Source: Oceanispirochaeta sp. M1 (GTDB lineage Bacteria > Spirochaetota > Spirochaetia > DSM-2461). Taken from it: a stretch of 64,000 nucleotides of DNA. Every line of letters starts with the position of its first letter. The first letter of the stretch is position 1. The stretch covers positions 1 to 64,000 of the forward strand of contig NZ_QQPQ01000014.1 in the NCBI RefSeq assembly GCF_003346715.1, written 5' to 3'. The position numbers were made by a program, and so were the translations under genes. Below, one piece after another: positions 53,146 to 61,787 of the stretch. Below the pieces are notes generated by a model. The model searched no databases. It saw only the letters and a list, made by a program, of their open reading frames with translations, and was not told where the DNA came from.

Positions 53146-53684
53146 ATTGAAAGCTCCTTTTTCAGTTTCTGCTTTAGAATCTTCAGGCGGTATCGGACAG
53201 TTTCGGGAGGCAGGTTCATGACCTTTGCTATCCCCCGGCCTGAGAGATTCTCATAACAGAACAGGTATAGGATCTCCCTGTCTCTGCTGTCCCGGCTTTT
53301 AATAAAATCCTGTACCGCATTCCTTGATTCATTTTGGATAAAATTGTTTTCAGGATCGGGATAGCTGCTCCTTAAATTTGTAATTTCATTATCCCCTTCA
53401 GGGAAGGTCCAGGGTTGTCTGGCCGAGCGGCGCAGCCAGTCAGTTCTGCTGCGGGATGCAATTGTATAAATCCATGTAGAAGGTGAGTACGCCGGATTGT
53501 ATGTGCTTAGGGAGCGGAAGACTTTCAGCATGGTTTCCTGAACAAGATCTTCTACATCTTCTGCAGACAGGGTTCCCCTGAAATAGAGGCTGAGCCTGGG
53601 AGACCAGATTTTCCAGAGTTCCCGGACAGCTGTGTTGTCTTGGTCGGCGGCCCTCAGCATTAGACCCCGGTCTTTAATCTTCAT
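53142..53684 (-). CDS. ECF-type RNA polymerase sigma factor
   Basis: A 180-residue sigma-70 with region 2 (AEDVEDLVQETMLKVFRSL; STWIYTIASRSRTDWLRR) and region 4 (LSGRGIAKVMNLPPETVRYRLKILKQKLKK). It presumably directs transcription of an envelope-related regulon. It heads a minus-strand operon with a one-helix membrane protein and a MotA-like protein. Two more small genes follow on the same strand. Confidence 0.93.
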   Translation of the reverse strand: MKIKDRGLMLRAADQDNTAVRELWKIWSPRLSLYFRGTLSAEDVEDLVQETMLKVFRSLSTYNPAYSPSTWIYTIASRSRTDWLRRSARQPWTFPEGDNEITNLRSSYPDPENNFIQNESRNAVQDFIKSRDSRDREILYLFCYENLSGRGIAKVMNLPPETVRYRLKILKQKLKKELSI

Positions 53685-53735
53685 TATTCCTCACATTAAT
53701 AGTATACGAAGAGAATGAAGATTCGGGCTAAAAAA

Positions 53736-53763
53736 AACTGCCCCTGAGTTGTCAGGGGCAGTT
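53736..53763. terminator. Strong terminator after the symporter operon
   Basis: AACTGCCCCTGA (53736-53747) and TCAGGGGCAGTT (53752-53763) form a perfect 12-bp stem with a 4-nt loop. The A-run at 53731-53737 becomes a T-run on the minus strand, so it ends the symporter transcript and insulates the ECF sigma gene. Confidence 0.9.
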
Positions 53764-53775
53764 CTTAATAAATCC

Positions 53776-55686
53776 TTAGTTCGACTTAAGTTCAGAGAGA
53801 TTCGCATTGTCTTTCTGGGTCAGTAGAGAAACAACCACTAGAGTAATGAAACTCAGGGGGATGGAGATAATCCCGGGGTTATCCAGAGGGATAAACGCCT
53901 GATCGGGGTTCAGTCCGTATTTCTCAAACATACTGGGAGACATCAGTATTATACCAATGGCTGAAACCATACCAACCCCAACAGAGGAAGCAATTCCTTT
54001 GGCAGTTGTCTTCTTCCAGAACAGTAACATAATTATGGCGGGAAAGTTGGCAGACGCCGCAATGGCAAAGGCCCAACCCACGAGGAAAGATACATTCATA
54101 CCCTTAAAGAGAATCCCCAGAACTATCGCCAGAGCACCCACGCCGACTGCTGCCGTTTTTCCGATGATTACTTTTTTGGTATCCGACATTTCCACATTCA
54201 TATACTGACTGATAAGGTCATGGGCAACCGCACCGGAGGCCGCGACAATCAGTCCGCTCACTGTCCCCAGTACCGTTGCAAATGCAATGGCCGAGATAAT
54301 GGCAAACAGAACTGTACCGAACTGCTTTGCCAGCAATGGCGCTGCCATATTGGAACTCTCAACATCCAATACACCATTAACCATGGCTCCCAGGCCGATG
54401 TAGAGGGTCAGGATATAGAAGAAACCAATAGCAACAATGGCCAGAATTGTAGACTTTCGGGCATCCCGTGGACTGGGTACTGTGTAATACCTGATAAGAA
54501 CATGGGGCAGGGCTGAGGTTCCGAAGAACAGTGCCAGCATGAGTGAAACAAAATTAAGTTTGGACAGGGGAGTTGATCCCTTATCTACTTTAAATTTGAG
54601 ACCGGGTCTCATTATTTCACGACCCGATGTTATTTCCTGATACCAGATGGAGACTGCATCGCCTTCAAAGTTGAAGGCGTGTTTAACAAAACGGACAATT
54701 TCACTGTTCTCTATTGTAGATAGGTATGTAAAGGGATTGAGGGGCCCGGAGGCATCTACTTCCTTGCCGTCTACTACAATTTTACTGGCATGACCTACGG
54801 GGTAGAATCTCTGCTCTTCAATGGGAGCACCATTATAGAGTTTTACACCTTCAGCAGGTTTTATAATGGTCAGAGCTTCGTAGGCTTTGCCGTCTTTTAC
54901 CTTATACCAGTTGTCATAGCCGTCTTTTTCCAAACGGACAAAGTGGCCCTTATTGTCTTTGAAGTTTCCGCTGATGCTGTAGCCGGCATCCTTAACGGCG
55001 GTCACCTCATCACCGCTGACTGTCACCGACAGTTCTATAAAATCATGATAATCATCAGTGGGTTTTGTATCCAGTCCCTTTGTCAAAAGGAGAACGACCA
55101 GAACTGTAGAAAAGACAATCAGGAGTCCTCCCTTGATAAACTGCACATAGGTTGTTGATTTCATTCCTGCTGTGGCAACAATGAAGATAACAATGGAACC
55201 TACCATGATTACACCAACATAGTGGGGCAGACCCAATAAAGGAGTTACCAGAGCACCGGCTCCCACCATCTGGGGAATCAGATAGAATATAGAAACCACG
55301 AGGGTACTGATACCAGCCATAAGCTGAATACCCTTTGAGTTGAACTTGGAGTCCAGAGCATCGGTAAAGGTGTATTTTCCAAGTTTTTTCATGGGTTCGG
55401 CAACAACAAAGAGTGCCATGACCCATCCCGCCAGGTATCCTATGGAATAGAGAAACCCGTCATATCCGGAGAAGGCGATCATTCCGCAGATTCCTAAAAA
55501 TGATGCAGCAGAGAGATAGTCACCCGCAAAGGCTATGCCGTTTATTTGCCACGGAATAGAACCGCCTGCAGCAAAATATCCACTGACAGAGCTGGCCTTC
55601 CTGGCCGATAGAATCGAAATTGTCAGAACAGACAATACAATGGTGAGAAAAAGAATGATGGGAAGGATCGAGGCGTTATATATCAT
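53776..55686 (-). CDS. Sodium:solute symporter of the ActP type with a large insertion
   Basis: A 636-residue transporter of the SSS family, longer than the usual 550 of ActP. Early helices with SGYFAAGGSIPWQINGIAFAGDYLSAASFLGI and VEPMKKLGKYTFTDAL-like segments fit cation:acetate symporters. A hydrophilic insertion of about 165 residues (about 205-370) between helices contains GYSISGNFKDNKGHFVRLEKDG and would face one side of the membrane. It is coupled by a 4-bp overlap to a DUF485 gene, as is usual for ActP. Acetate or another small carboxylate is the likely substrate. Confidence 0.88.
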   Translation of the reverse strand: MIYNASILPIILFLTIVLSVLTISILSARKASSVSGYFAAGGSIPWQINGIAFAGDYLSAASFLGICGMIAFSGYDGFLYSIGYLAGWVMALFVVAEPMKKLGKYTFTDALDSKFNSKGIQLMAGISTLVVSIFYLIPQMVGAGALVTPLLGLPHYVGVIMVGSIVIFIVATAGMKSTTYVQFIKGGLLIVFSTVLVVLLLTKGLDTKPTDDYHDFIELSVTVSGDEVTAVKDAGYSISGNFKDNKGHFVRLEKDGYDNWYKVKDGKAYEALTIIKPAEGVKLYNGAPIEEQRFYPVGHASKIVVDGKEVDASGPLNPFTYLSTIENSEIVRFVKHAFNFEGDAVSIWYQEITSGREIMRPGLKFKVDKGSTPLSKLNFVSLMLALFFGTSALPHVLIRYYTVPSPRDARKSTILAIVAIGFFYILTLYIGLGAMVNGVLDVESSNMAAPLLAKQFGTVLFAIISAIAFATVLGTVSGLIVAASGAVAHDLISQYMNVEMSDTKKVIIGKTAAVGVGALAIVLGILFKGMNVSFLVGWAFAIAASANFPAIIMLLFWKKTTAKGIASSVGVGMVSAIGIILMSPSMFEKYGLNPDQAFIPLDNPGIISIPLSFITLVVVSLLTQKDNANLSELKSN

Positions 55687-55973
55687 GCGTCACCTTCCTC
55701 TTCCAGAGCAGCCAATTCATCTTCTTTTTTAGTACAAATACTGTTGTAGATCAATCCGGATATGATAGCCAGAAGGATCAGGCTGAAGCCGTAAGTCACG
55801 GCTAGATTGAGGCCGAACGCAACGGGTAAGCCCATAAGTCTAGGAACAAACGTGTTTATCAGGACGAATCCGGCATAGACGATTCCGTAGGCGATAAACA
55901 TACGTACGCCTATTCTTTTTTTGAATTCCGAAGCAGGATCTTTCCCGGCTGGAGCGGCTGGTTCATGTAGCAT
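55683..55973 (-). CDS. DUF485 membrane partner of the symporter
   Basis: A 96-residue protein with two membrane helices (MFIAYGIVYAGFVLINTF; GFSLILLAIISGLIYN). DUF485 (YjcH-type) genes normally precede ActP symporters and may aid assembly or regulation. It overlaps the symporter gene by 4 bp. Confidence 0.88.
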   Translation of the reverse strand: MLHEPAAPAGKDPASEFKKRIGVRMFIAYGIVYAGFVLINTFVPRLMGLPVAFGLNLAVTYGFSLILLAIISGLIYNSICTKKEDELAALEEEGDA

Positions 55974-56117
55974 CTAGTCTCCTTGTGATTCAAGAACATT
56001 TTTGTGCATTAATAATGATTTTGGATTTTGAAAAGAAAATAATAGTTCTCTTCTCGGGTTTGATAATAGCATGCCCTATCAGTAAATGCGAGAAAAATAA
56101 GAAGGGTGGGGAAGGAA

Positions 56118-56137
56118 TCCGGGGAGGACTCCCCGGA
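56118..56137 (-). terminator. Hairpin after the AraC operon
   Basis: TCCGGGGA-GGAC-TCCCCGGA is a perfect 8-bp stem, 21 bp beyond the stop of the AraC-type gene, followed on the minus strand by a T/C-rich stretch without a clean T-run. Probably a terminator for the 56.2-58.5 kb operon. Confidence 0.6.
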
Positions 56138-56158
56138 ATCAATTAGCAGTTTACTCTC

Positions 56159-57097
56159 TTATTTCAGAGCTCTTACAGGTTCATAGATATCAACAATGTG
56201 TTTCCCTTCGGGATGATCCTCGGGGTTGTTGATCATCATTTCAAAGCAGGGTCTGTCATCAGGTTCATAGCCGCTTGTGGAGAGCCATTCACCGCAGAGG
56301 AAACTCCAGGCCTCACCATATTCCGTGACATCAAGTTCAAAATGCCCTATGGCATACTTACCACCAGGGACAGTCATTATATTGATATCTCCTTCGGCTT
56401 CTGTTCCTTCAGGAACGGTAACACACACACTCAGACGCAGTTTGGTTTCATCGGTGATTTCGGGATTATCATGGTAGATACTTATACATTTTGTAGTTTC
56501 CGGATCGATTACTCCCCGTGGACCGGCCCATTGATACAGCTGGCCAAAGAGTCTTCCAAAGAGATCTGAATCTCCGGCATAAGGACCCACATGACGTATA
56601 TAAGCTACTGTCATTGGCTCCACCTCTTTTACTTCTACCTTTACTTCACTCTTGTTCATTTCATACCTCCATACAGTACTGTTCTTTCTGTATTCAGTAT
56701 CTCTGTAAATGAACTTGCTTTCTTTGCCGGCCTTGCTCTTCCCTTTTCTCAGGTTGCTCTGTACTTGTCTCAGATTGCTACGCCACCCGGAAGGGGATAC
56801 CCCAAAATGAGACTTGAAACTCTTGGAGAAGGAGGATGCATTGGCAAAACCACATTCCAGGGCAATATTAATCACAGCTTCTCTGGGGTCAGCAGCAAGT
56901 CGGGTTGCGGCCTTTTCCAGCCTGACCCTCTGGATAAACTGAAAGAGGGTCTCTCCCATCAGGGATGCAAAGATCCTGGCAAAGTGAAAGCGGGAGAAGC
57001 ATGAGACGTCTGCCAGCTCTTCCAGTGTGAGATTCTTATCCATATTATTCTCTATATAATCCAGAACCCTGTTGATCCTCTTCTGATACTCGTTCAC
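56159..57097 (-). CDS. AraC-family regulator with GyrI-like effector domain
   Basis: A 312-residue Rob/BmrR-like regulator. The N-terminal AraC double helix-turn-helix (LTLEELADVSCFSRFHFARIFASLMGE; IALECGFANASSFSKSFKSHFG) is linked to a C-terminal GyrI-like small-molecule-binding domain (VEPMTVAYIRHVGPYAGDS). It should activate transcription in response to a hydrophobic ligand. It is the last gene of a GNAT-GNAT-VOC-containing run, overlapping the previous GNAT gene by 4 bp. Confidence 0.93.
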   Translation of the reverse strand: MNEYQKRINRVLDYIENNMDKNLTLEELADVSCFSRFHFARIFASLMGETLFQFIQRVRLEKAATRLAADPREAVINIALECGFANASSFSKSFKSHFGVSPSGWRSNLRQVQSNLRKGKSKAGKESKFIYRDTEYRKNSTVWRYEMNKSEVKVEVKEVEPMTVAYIRHVGPYAGDSDLFGRLFGQLYQWAGPRGVIDPETTKCISIYHDNPEITDETKLRLSVCVTVPEGTEAEGDINIMTVPGGKYAIGHFELDVTEYGEAWSFLCGEWLSTSGYEPDDRPCFEMMINNPEDHPEGKHIVDIYEPVRALK

Positions 57098-57582
57098 TTA
57101 GAATCCTTTTCCATTTTGATTGACTCCAGCTGTAATTTTTTGGCATAGCAGATGCTCTCTTGAATATCACGGTAATGACCATAATTATTGATTCTTTCAA
57201 ATCCTGATGAACTGTAGAGTCCTATTGCTTCTTTCAGCATGTCTCCTGTCTCCAGGATAATTCTTTCTCTTCCTAATTCCAGGGCCCATCTTTCAAGATC
57301 AGCCAGAATCCGCCGAGAGAGTCCTTTTCCCCTATGTCCCGGTAAAACATACATCCGTTTTAACTCGAAGTCTTTTTCTTCATAGGCTCTAAGGCAGGCA
57401 CAGGCAAGAGCCTGATCATCATGCAATATCAGACTGACATAAACACTCTCTGGTACTATGTTCTGAGTTATATAAACATCGTCGTGATCCGATTCATAGG
57501 ATCGGAGTTCTCTGTCCAGTTCTTTTATAAGAGTTAGAAATCCGTGGTGACTTCCATCTGTTCTTATCAGTTCATATTCCAT
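57094..57582 (-). CDS. GNAT-family N-acetyltransferase
   Basis: A 162-residue acetyltransferase with the acetyl-CoA motif RMYVLPGHRGKGLSRRILADLERWALELG and the YSSSGFERI segment. The acceptor is unknown. It overlaps the AraC gene by 4 bp and follows a second GNAT gene by 3 bp, so both probably belong to one transcript. Confidence 0.85.
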   Translation of the reverse strand: MEYELIRTDGSHHGFLTLIKELDRELRSYESDHDDVYITQNIVPESVYVSLILHDDQALACACLRAYEEKDFELKRMYVLPGHRGKGLSRRILADLERWALELGRERIILETGDMLKEAIGLYSSSGFERINNYGHYRDIQESICYAKKLQLESIKMEKDSK

Positions 57583-57585
57583 GAT

Positions 57586-58083
57586 TTACTTTAAACTCCG
57601 GTTGAATAACATTGTAATTGAAGTTTCCCACTCCCCGCATATATTAAAACCGAACTTTTTATATAGATGGAGGGCAGGGTTTCCCGGGTCCACACTTAGT
57701 GAAATACTTTGTATCTCCTGAGGCAGATCCTTCAGCAGTCTTCTCAGTAACTCAGTTCCATAGCCCTGGCCTCTGTATTCGGGTAAAAGAGCCATACTCA
57801 ACTCCGGAATATTATCGGCTACATATCCGTATCCCTGTTCCTCTTTCCTGAAGAAGCGCAGCCAGACGGCTCCAGCAGGATTTTCCTCCAGGCTGAGGAG
57901 TATGCCCCGGTCACCTTTCAGGTCTCCCCAGGAGGCTGCATATTTTTTGATTTCCGGCAATTCAAGAATACTTCTTTCTACTTCAGGGGAACCGGGAGGA
58001 ACATAGATGGCCTCAAAAAGCATATCAAAGAGGAAGTCCTGGTCTCTGGATTCCAGAGCTCTATATTCAGCTGTATTTTTCAA
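57586..58083 (-). CDS. GNAT-family N-acetyltransferase
   Basis: A 165-residue acetyltransferase with LLPEYRGQGYGTELLRRLL and the LSVDPGNPALHLYKKFGF segment. The start is TTG at 58083, inside the VOC gene end (17-bp overlap), preceded by a weak GAAAGAAG. It and the next gene form a GNAT pair of unknown acceptor. Confidence 0.83.
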   Translation of the reverse strand: MKNTAEYRALESRDQDFLFDMLFEAIYVPPGSPEVERSILELPEIKKYAASWGDLKGDRGILLSLEENPAGAVWLRFFRKEEQGYGYVADNIPELSMALLPEYRGQGYGTELLRRLLKDLPQEIQSISLSVDPGNPALHLYKKFGFNICGEWETSITMLFNRSLK

Positions 58084-58534
58084 TGGCTTCTTTCACCATG
58101 GGAATGGATAGATAAGTTGTCTTGCTGATTTCCGGAATCTCAAGACCCTCCTGACTCAATCGATACGCCACATGATCCATGGATTCTCCCACTTCAATAA
58201 GATTACCGTCATAGTCGTAGAATCTCATGACTTTCTGCCGCCAGGGCTGCTCCATTATGCTGTGAAGAAATTGTATTCCTTCATCCTGCAGAACTGTGTG
58301 GAGGTTTTCAAGTTCATCATGCTCAAAATATAGCTCGCAGTTATTATGTCTGCCCTGATTTACTGCACCTTGAATTATACCCTGAAAGTGTTCTTTCAGA
58401 TGAATCGAAAAATCACCATGGAAGGTGATATTTTCACCGAAATCCATTTTAAGTTTCTGCTCGAGGATTGTTTCGTAGAAATAGCGGGATTTCTGAATAT
58501 CATCAACAACAATTAATACGGCCATATACTTCAT
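58067..58534 (-). CDS. VOC-family (glyoxalase/bleomycin-resistance type) protein
   Basis: A 155-residue protein with two beta-alpha-beta-beta-beta modules: LIVVDDIQKSRYFYETILEQ and FYDYDGNLIEVGES. Metal ligands of the family appear as H/E positions (FHGDF, ELYFEHDE, LIEVGE). Members act as lyases, dioxygenases or drug-binding proteins. GGAGGAC precedes ATG 58534. It is the first gene of the GNAT/AraC run. Confidence 0.85.
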   Translation of the reverse strand: MKYMAVLIVVDDIQKSRYFYETILEQKLKMDFGENITFHGDFSIHLKEHFQGIIQGAVNQGRHNNCELYFEHDELENLHTVLQDEGIQFLHSIMEQPWRQKVMRFYDYDGNLIEVGESMDHVAYRLSQEGLEIPEISKTTYLSIPMVKEAIEKYS

Positions 58535-58606
58535 TAAAGTCCTCCAGATTCATCCATTGTAAAACAGAGCCCGAGAGGAAACAAGTGTTTAGTTCTCTGT
58601 TGGATC

Positions 58607-58963
58607 TTAGAGCAGTTTGCTGCCTGGAGCGACCTCTTTATCAGGACAACAGAGTATGACATCTCCGTTCTCATCATAAAAACCTGTAATCAGGCATTCT
58701 GAGCGCATAGGCCCAATCTGCTTAACCGGAAAATTGATAACCCCGATGACCTGTTTTCCGATTAGTTCTTCACAATTGTAATGAGCTGTGATCTGGGCGC
58801 TGGACTTTTTAACACCTATCTCTTCTCCAAAATCAACAAGCAATTTATAGGCCGGTTTTCTTGCCTCTTTAAATACCTCTGCTTCTTTTATGGTTCCGAC
58901 TCTCATTTCTATCTGTGTGAAATCATCCCAGCTTATTTCTTTCATAGGGATTCTTACAGACAT
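58607..58963 (-). CDS. csaA: CsaA-type tRNA-binding domain protein
   Basis: A 118-residue OB-fold protein with DFTQIEMRVGTI and KKSSAQITAHYNCEELIGKQVIGVINFP, characteristic of CsaA/EMAP-II-like proteins that bind tRNA and assist export. ATG 58963 lies inside the end of the HAD gene; ATG 58945 is an alternative. The two are likely coupled. Confidence 0.88.
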   Translation of the reverse strand: MSVRIPMKEISWDDFTQIEMRVGTIKEAEVFKEARKPAYKLLVDFGEEIGVKKSSAQITAHYNCEELIGKQVIGVINFPVKQIGPMRSECLITGFYDENGDVILCCPDKEVAPGSKLL

Positions 58964-59550
58964 CCCAGGGATCTAAGTTCTTCTTCACACTGAGAGACTG
59001 ATTTAAAGTGAATAGGATGGATACCCTCGCGTGCGGCAGCTTCAACATTCTCTTTCATATCATCAATGAAAATGGTTTCTTCGGGAATCAGATTGTTTTC
59101 AGTCAGAAGGTACTGGTAGATAGCAGCTTCCGGTTTAACAAGATTTACACGGCAGGAGGCTACTTTTCCTTCAAAAAGTTCAAAGAAATCATGAGTCTCA
59201 TCCAGATAGTCCATGGAGTCGTGATGCATGTTTGAAAGAATATAGAGATGATGACCTTTTTCCTTCAGTTTCAGGATCAGATCTATGGTCTCCTCCTTGG
59301 GAGTCAGACTGGCGGGAGTTGAATCAAGCATCTCTTTGATCCTTGAATATTCAAGGCCCGTTCTTTCTGCCGCATTTTTTACAGCGGCCTCTTTTTCAAT
59401 GGTTCCTCTATCAAGAGATTCCCATTCAGGATGTGCAAAAAAGTTATCTTTTATATTTTTCCCATCTTTTTTTTCTGGGAAGTAATTATTGATAAGATCC
59501 TCAGGACTCCAATGCAGGACAACACCACCCAGGTCAAAAACTATATTCAT
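58954..59550 (-). CDS. HAD-superfamily phosphatase
   Basis: A 198-residue HAD hydrolase. The motif I region FDLGGVVLHW carries a nucleophile D7-type aspartate, motif II is ILSNMHHDS and motif III/IV is FIDDMKENVEAA. It resembles YihX/glucose-1-phosphatase-like phosphatases. GAGGAGATG precedes the ATG. Its end overlaps the csaA start. Confidence 0.9.
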   Translation of the reverse strand: MNIVFDLGGVVLHWSPEDLINNYFPEKKDGKNIKDNFFAHPEWESLDRGTIEKEAAVKNAAERTGLEYSRIKEMLDSTPASLTPKEETIDLILKLKEKGHHLYILSNMHHDSMDYLDETHDFFELFEGKVASCRVNLVKPEAAIYQYLLTENNLIPEETIFIDDMKENVEAAAREGIHPIHFKSVSQCEEELRSLGCL

Positions 59551-59721
59551 AAATCATCTCCTCAGTATAAAAAACTTACATCTGAATAATCCTCCATCTT
59601 TAAATAACTGACAACACTGGTTCGTGAAATAAACTTAAAAATCTATGCTTCTTATATAGACCTCATGAAATATATATGAATAATGAAGTCACTAAATTTA
59701 TAGCTGAGGAGGGCTCCTTGA
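59551..59721. other. Divergent gap before the pot operon
   Basis: The 171-bp AT-rich gap holds the promoters of the HAD gene and of potABCD, but I could not assign boxes with confidence. GAGGAGGG at 59706-59713 is the ribosome site of potA. Confidence 0.4.
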
Positions 59722-60933
59722 TTGAAGGACTTTCTGGTTTTCGAGGGTATAAGTAAATCCTTCGGATCTGTTCAAGTTGTTAAAGATTTGAACCTGTCTA
59801 TTACCAAGGGTGAAGTATTCAGTCTCCTTGGACCATCTGGTTGTGGAAAAACAACACTTTTAAGAATGTGCGGCGGTTTTGAAGAACCTGATACTGGCCG
59901 TATATTGCTTAATGGGGTGGATATAACATCTCTGCCGCCAAACAGGCGTCCTGTTAATACTGTTTTTCAGAATTATGCATTATTTCCTCATATGTCAGTT
60001 GGTGACAATATTGCTTTTGGACTCAAAGTGGGCAAACCTTCTCTTTCTTTGAAAGAGATAGGAATGAAGGTCGAATGGGCTTTGGATCTTATTCAGATGG
60101 CAGAGTATGCTCATAGGAAGCCCTCAGAAATTTCCGGGGGACAAAAGCAGAGAGTCGCCATTGCCAGGGCTATCGTCAATAAGCCCCAGCTTCTTCTGCT
60201 GGATGAGCCTCTGGCTGCTCTGGATCTTAAACTCCGTCAGAAAATGCTTTTGGAACTGGATCAGATTCATGATGAAGTAGGTATCACTTTTCTTTTTGTT
60301 ACCCATGACCAAAGTGAGGCTATGAGTCTTTCTGACAGGATTGCAGTTATGAATCTCGGGATGATTGAACAGGTGGGGTCTCCTGTTGAGATTTATGAGA
60401 GCCCTAAATCCAGTTTTACCGCAGCTTTTATCGGAGATACAAACTTTTTTGATGGAAATATTAAATCTCTTGATCTCGTAGGTGAATACTCAATTTTGGA
60501 AATCAATGGTCTTCCCGATGCAAACTGCTATAACGATCGATCTCACAAAGTTGGTGACCACATCAACCTCTCCGTCAGACCGGAGAAAATCAGAATTCAT
60601 AAATCTGAACCAGAGGTGGATGATCATATTAATGTCCTCAAGGGAACAGTTGAAGAGAAGGTCTATCTGGGGGCTTTCACAAAGTACTGGGTTCGCTGTG
60701 ATGAATGGCTGATTGTCGTTTTGGATGCTCACCGTCATTACCTGCTGGACCGGAATCCTCCTGAATGGGATGATGAAGTCTGGCTAAGCTGGCAACGGGA
60801 TGATGGTTTCATGCTCCACAGCTACAGGGAAAAGGATGAAGCTCTTCTTACTAATCCAGACGATGAGTATTCAGAATTGACTCCTGATACACAGCCGGGA
60901 TCTCTGGTTCAGAATCCACAGGATGATTCATGA
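59722..60933 (+). CDS. potA: Spermidine/putrescine ABC importer ATPase
   Basis: A 403-residue ATPase with Walker A GPSGCGKTT, signature ISGGQKQR, Walker B LLLDEPLAALD, switch THDQ and C-terminal TOBE domains. The start is TTG at 59722 with GAGGAGGG 9 nt upstream, and translation begins MKDFLVFEGISK. The first gene of potABCD, it energises polyamine uptake. The C-terminal acidic tail is somewhat longer than usual. Confidence 0.95.
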   Translation: MKDFLVFEGISKSFGSVQVVKDLNLSITKGEVFSLLGPSGCGKTTLLRMCGGFEEPDTGRILLNGVDITSLPPNRRPVNTVFQNYALFPHMSVGDNIAFGLKVGKPSLSLKEIGMKVEWALDLIQMAEYAHRKPSEISGGQKQRVAIARAIVNKPQLLLLDEPLAALDLKLRQKMLLELDQIHDEVGITFLFVTHDQSEAMSLSDRIAVMNLGMIEQVGSPVEIYESPKSSFTAAFIGDTNFFDGNIKSLDLVGEYSILEINGLPDANCYNDRSHKVGDHINLSVRPEKIRIHKSEPEVDDHINVLKGTVEEKVYLGAFTKYWVRCDEWLIVVLDAHRHYLLDRNPPEWDDEVWLSWQRDDGFMLHSYREKDEALLTNPDDEYSELTPDTQPGSLVQNPQDDS

Positions 60934-61787
60934 AAAAAAGAGAAATTATCCTGAGTGCTCCTTCACTTCTCTGGCTGGGTTTCTTTTTTATCATTCCTAC
61001 AGTATTTGTTCTAATAAACAGTTTCAGAGGAACTGATTCATATGGGATTCTTACACGTGAATGGACATTAGAAGCCTATAGGTCTCTGTCTGGAACTAAT
61101 CTTTTTCCGATAATTCTGAGAACCCTCAGACTCAGTCTGTATACAACAATACTCTGTCTCCTTATTGCGACTCCCTCTGCCTATGCCATGGCCCGGATGA
61201 GCCGTAGAGCTCAGAACACTTTTCTCATGCTTCTTATCATTCCCTTCTGGACCAATTTCCTGATCCGAATATATGCCTGGAAGGTTCTATTGCATCCGGA
61301 AGGTTTCATTAAGCAATTCCTTGTATTACTGGGATTGGTGGATCAGGGCTCATCTCTCCTTTATACAGAAGGAGCTGTTCTACTGGTTCTTATATATACT
61401 TATCTTCCCTTTGCTCTCCTTCCCCTCTACAGCGCCGCTGAGAAATTTGACTTTACACTCCTTGATGCAGCCAGGGATCTGGGTGCAAACACTTTTCAGC
61501 TTGTTCTTCGTGTTTTTCTTCCAGGTATCCGTGGAGGCATTATCAGTGCTGTATTGGTTGTTTTTATCCCCGCATTGGGTAGTTATATCATTCCGGAAAT
61601 TGTGGGAGGAACCAATTCTGAAATGCTTGGCAACAAGATTGCCCAGTATGTTTTCATTGATAGGAATATTCCCCGGGCAGGAGCACTTTCCGGGTTTCTA
61701 ATCCTCATTATTCTCCTGCCTTCACTCGCTTCGCTACTTAAAAGAGATTCTGTAGGCAGCGGACGCCAAGGGCTGGTGGAGGCATGA
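60930..61787 (+). CDS. potB: Spermidine/putrescine ABC importer permease B
   Basis: A 285-residue inner-membrane permease with six helices and the EAA motif DAARDLGANTFQLVLRVFLPGIRGG. It overlaps potA and potC by 4 bp each. Confidence 0.95.
   Translation: MKKREIILSAPSLLWLGFFFIIPTVFVLINSFRGTDSYGILTREWTLEAYRSLSGTNLFPIILRTLRLSLYTTILCLLIATPSAYAMARMSRRAQNTFLMLLIIPFWTNFLIRIYAWKVLLHPEGFIKQFLVLLGLVDQGSSLLYTEGAVLLVLIYTYLPFALLPLYSAAEKFDFTLLDAARDLGANTFQLVLRVFLPGIRGGIISAVLVVFIPALGSYIIPEIVGGTNSEMLGNKIAQYVFIDRNIPRAGALSGFLILIILLPSLASLLKRDSVGSGRQGLVEA

Noticed and set aside
53142-53684. FecI-type partner of the FecR protein
   Set aside because: The ECF sigma gene is more than 45 kb away and has its own one-helix partner; no FecA receptor lies nearby.
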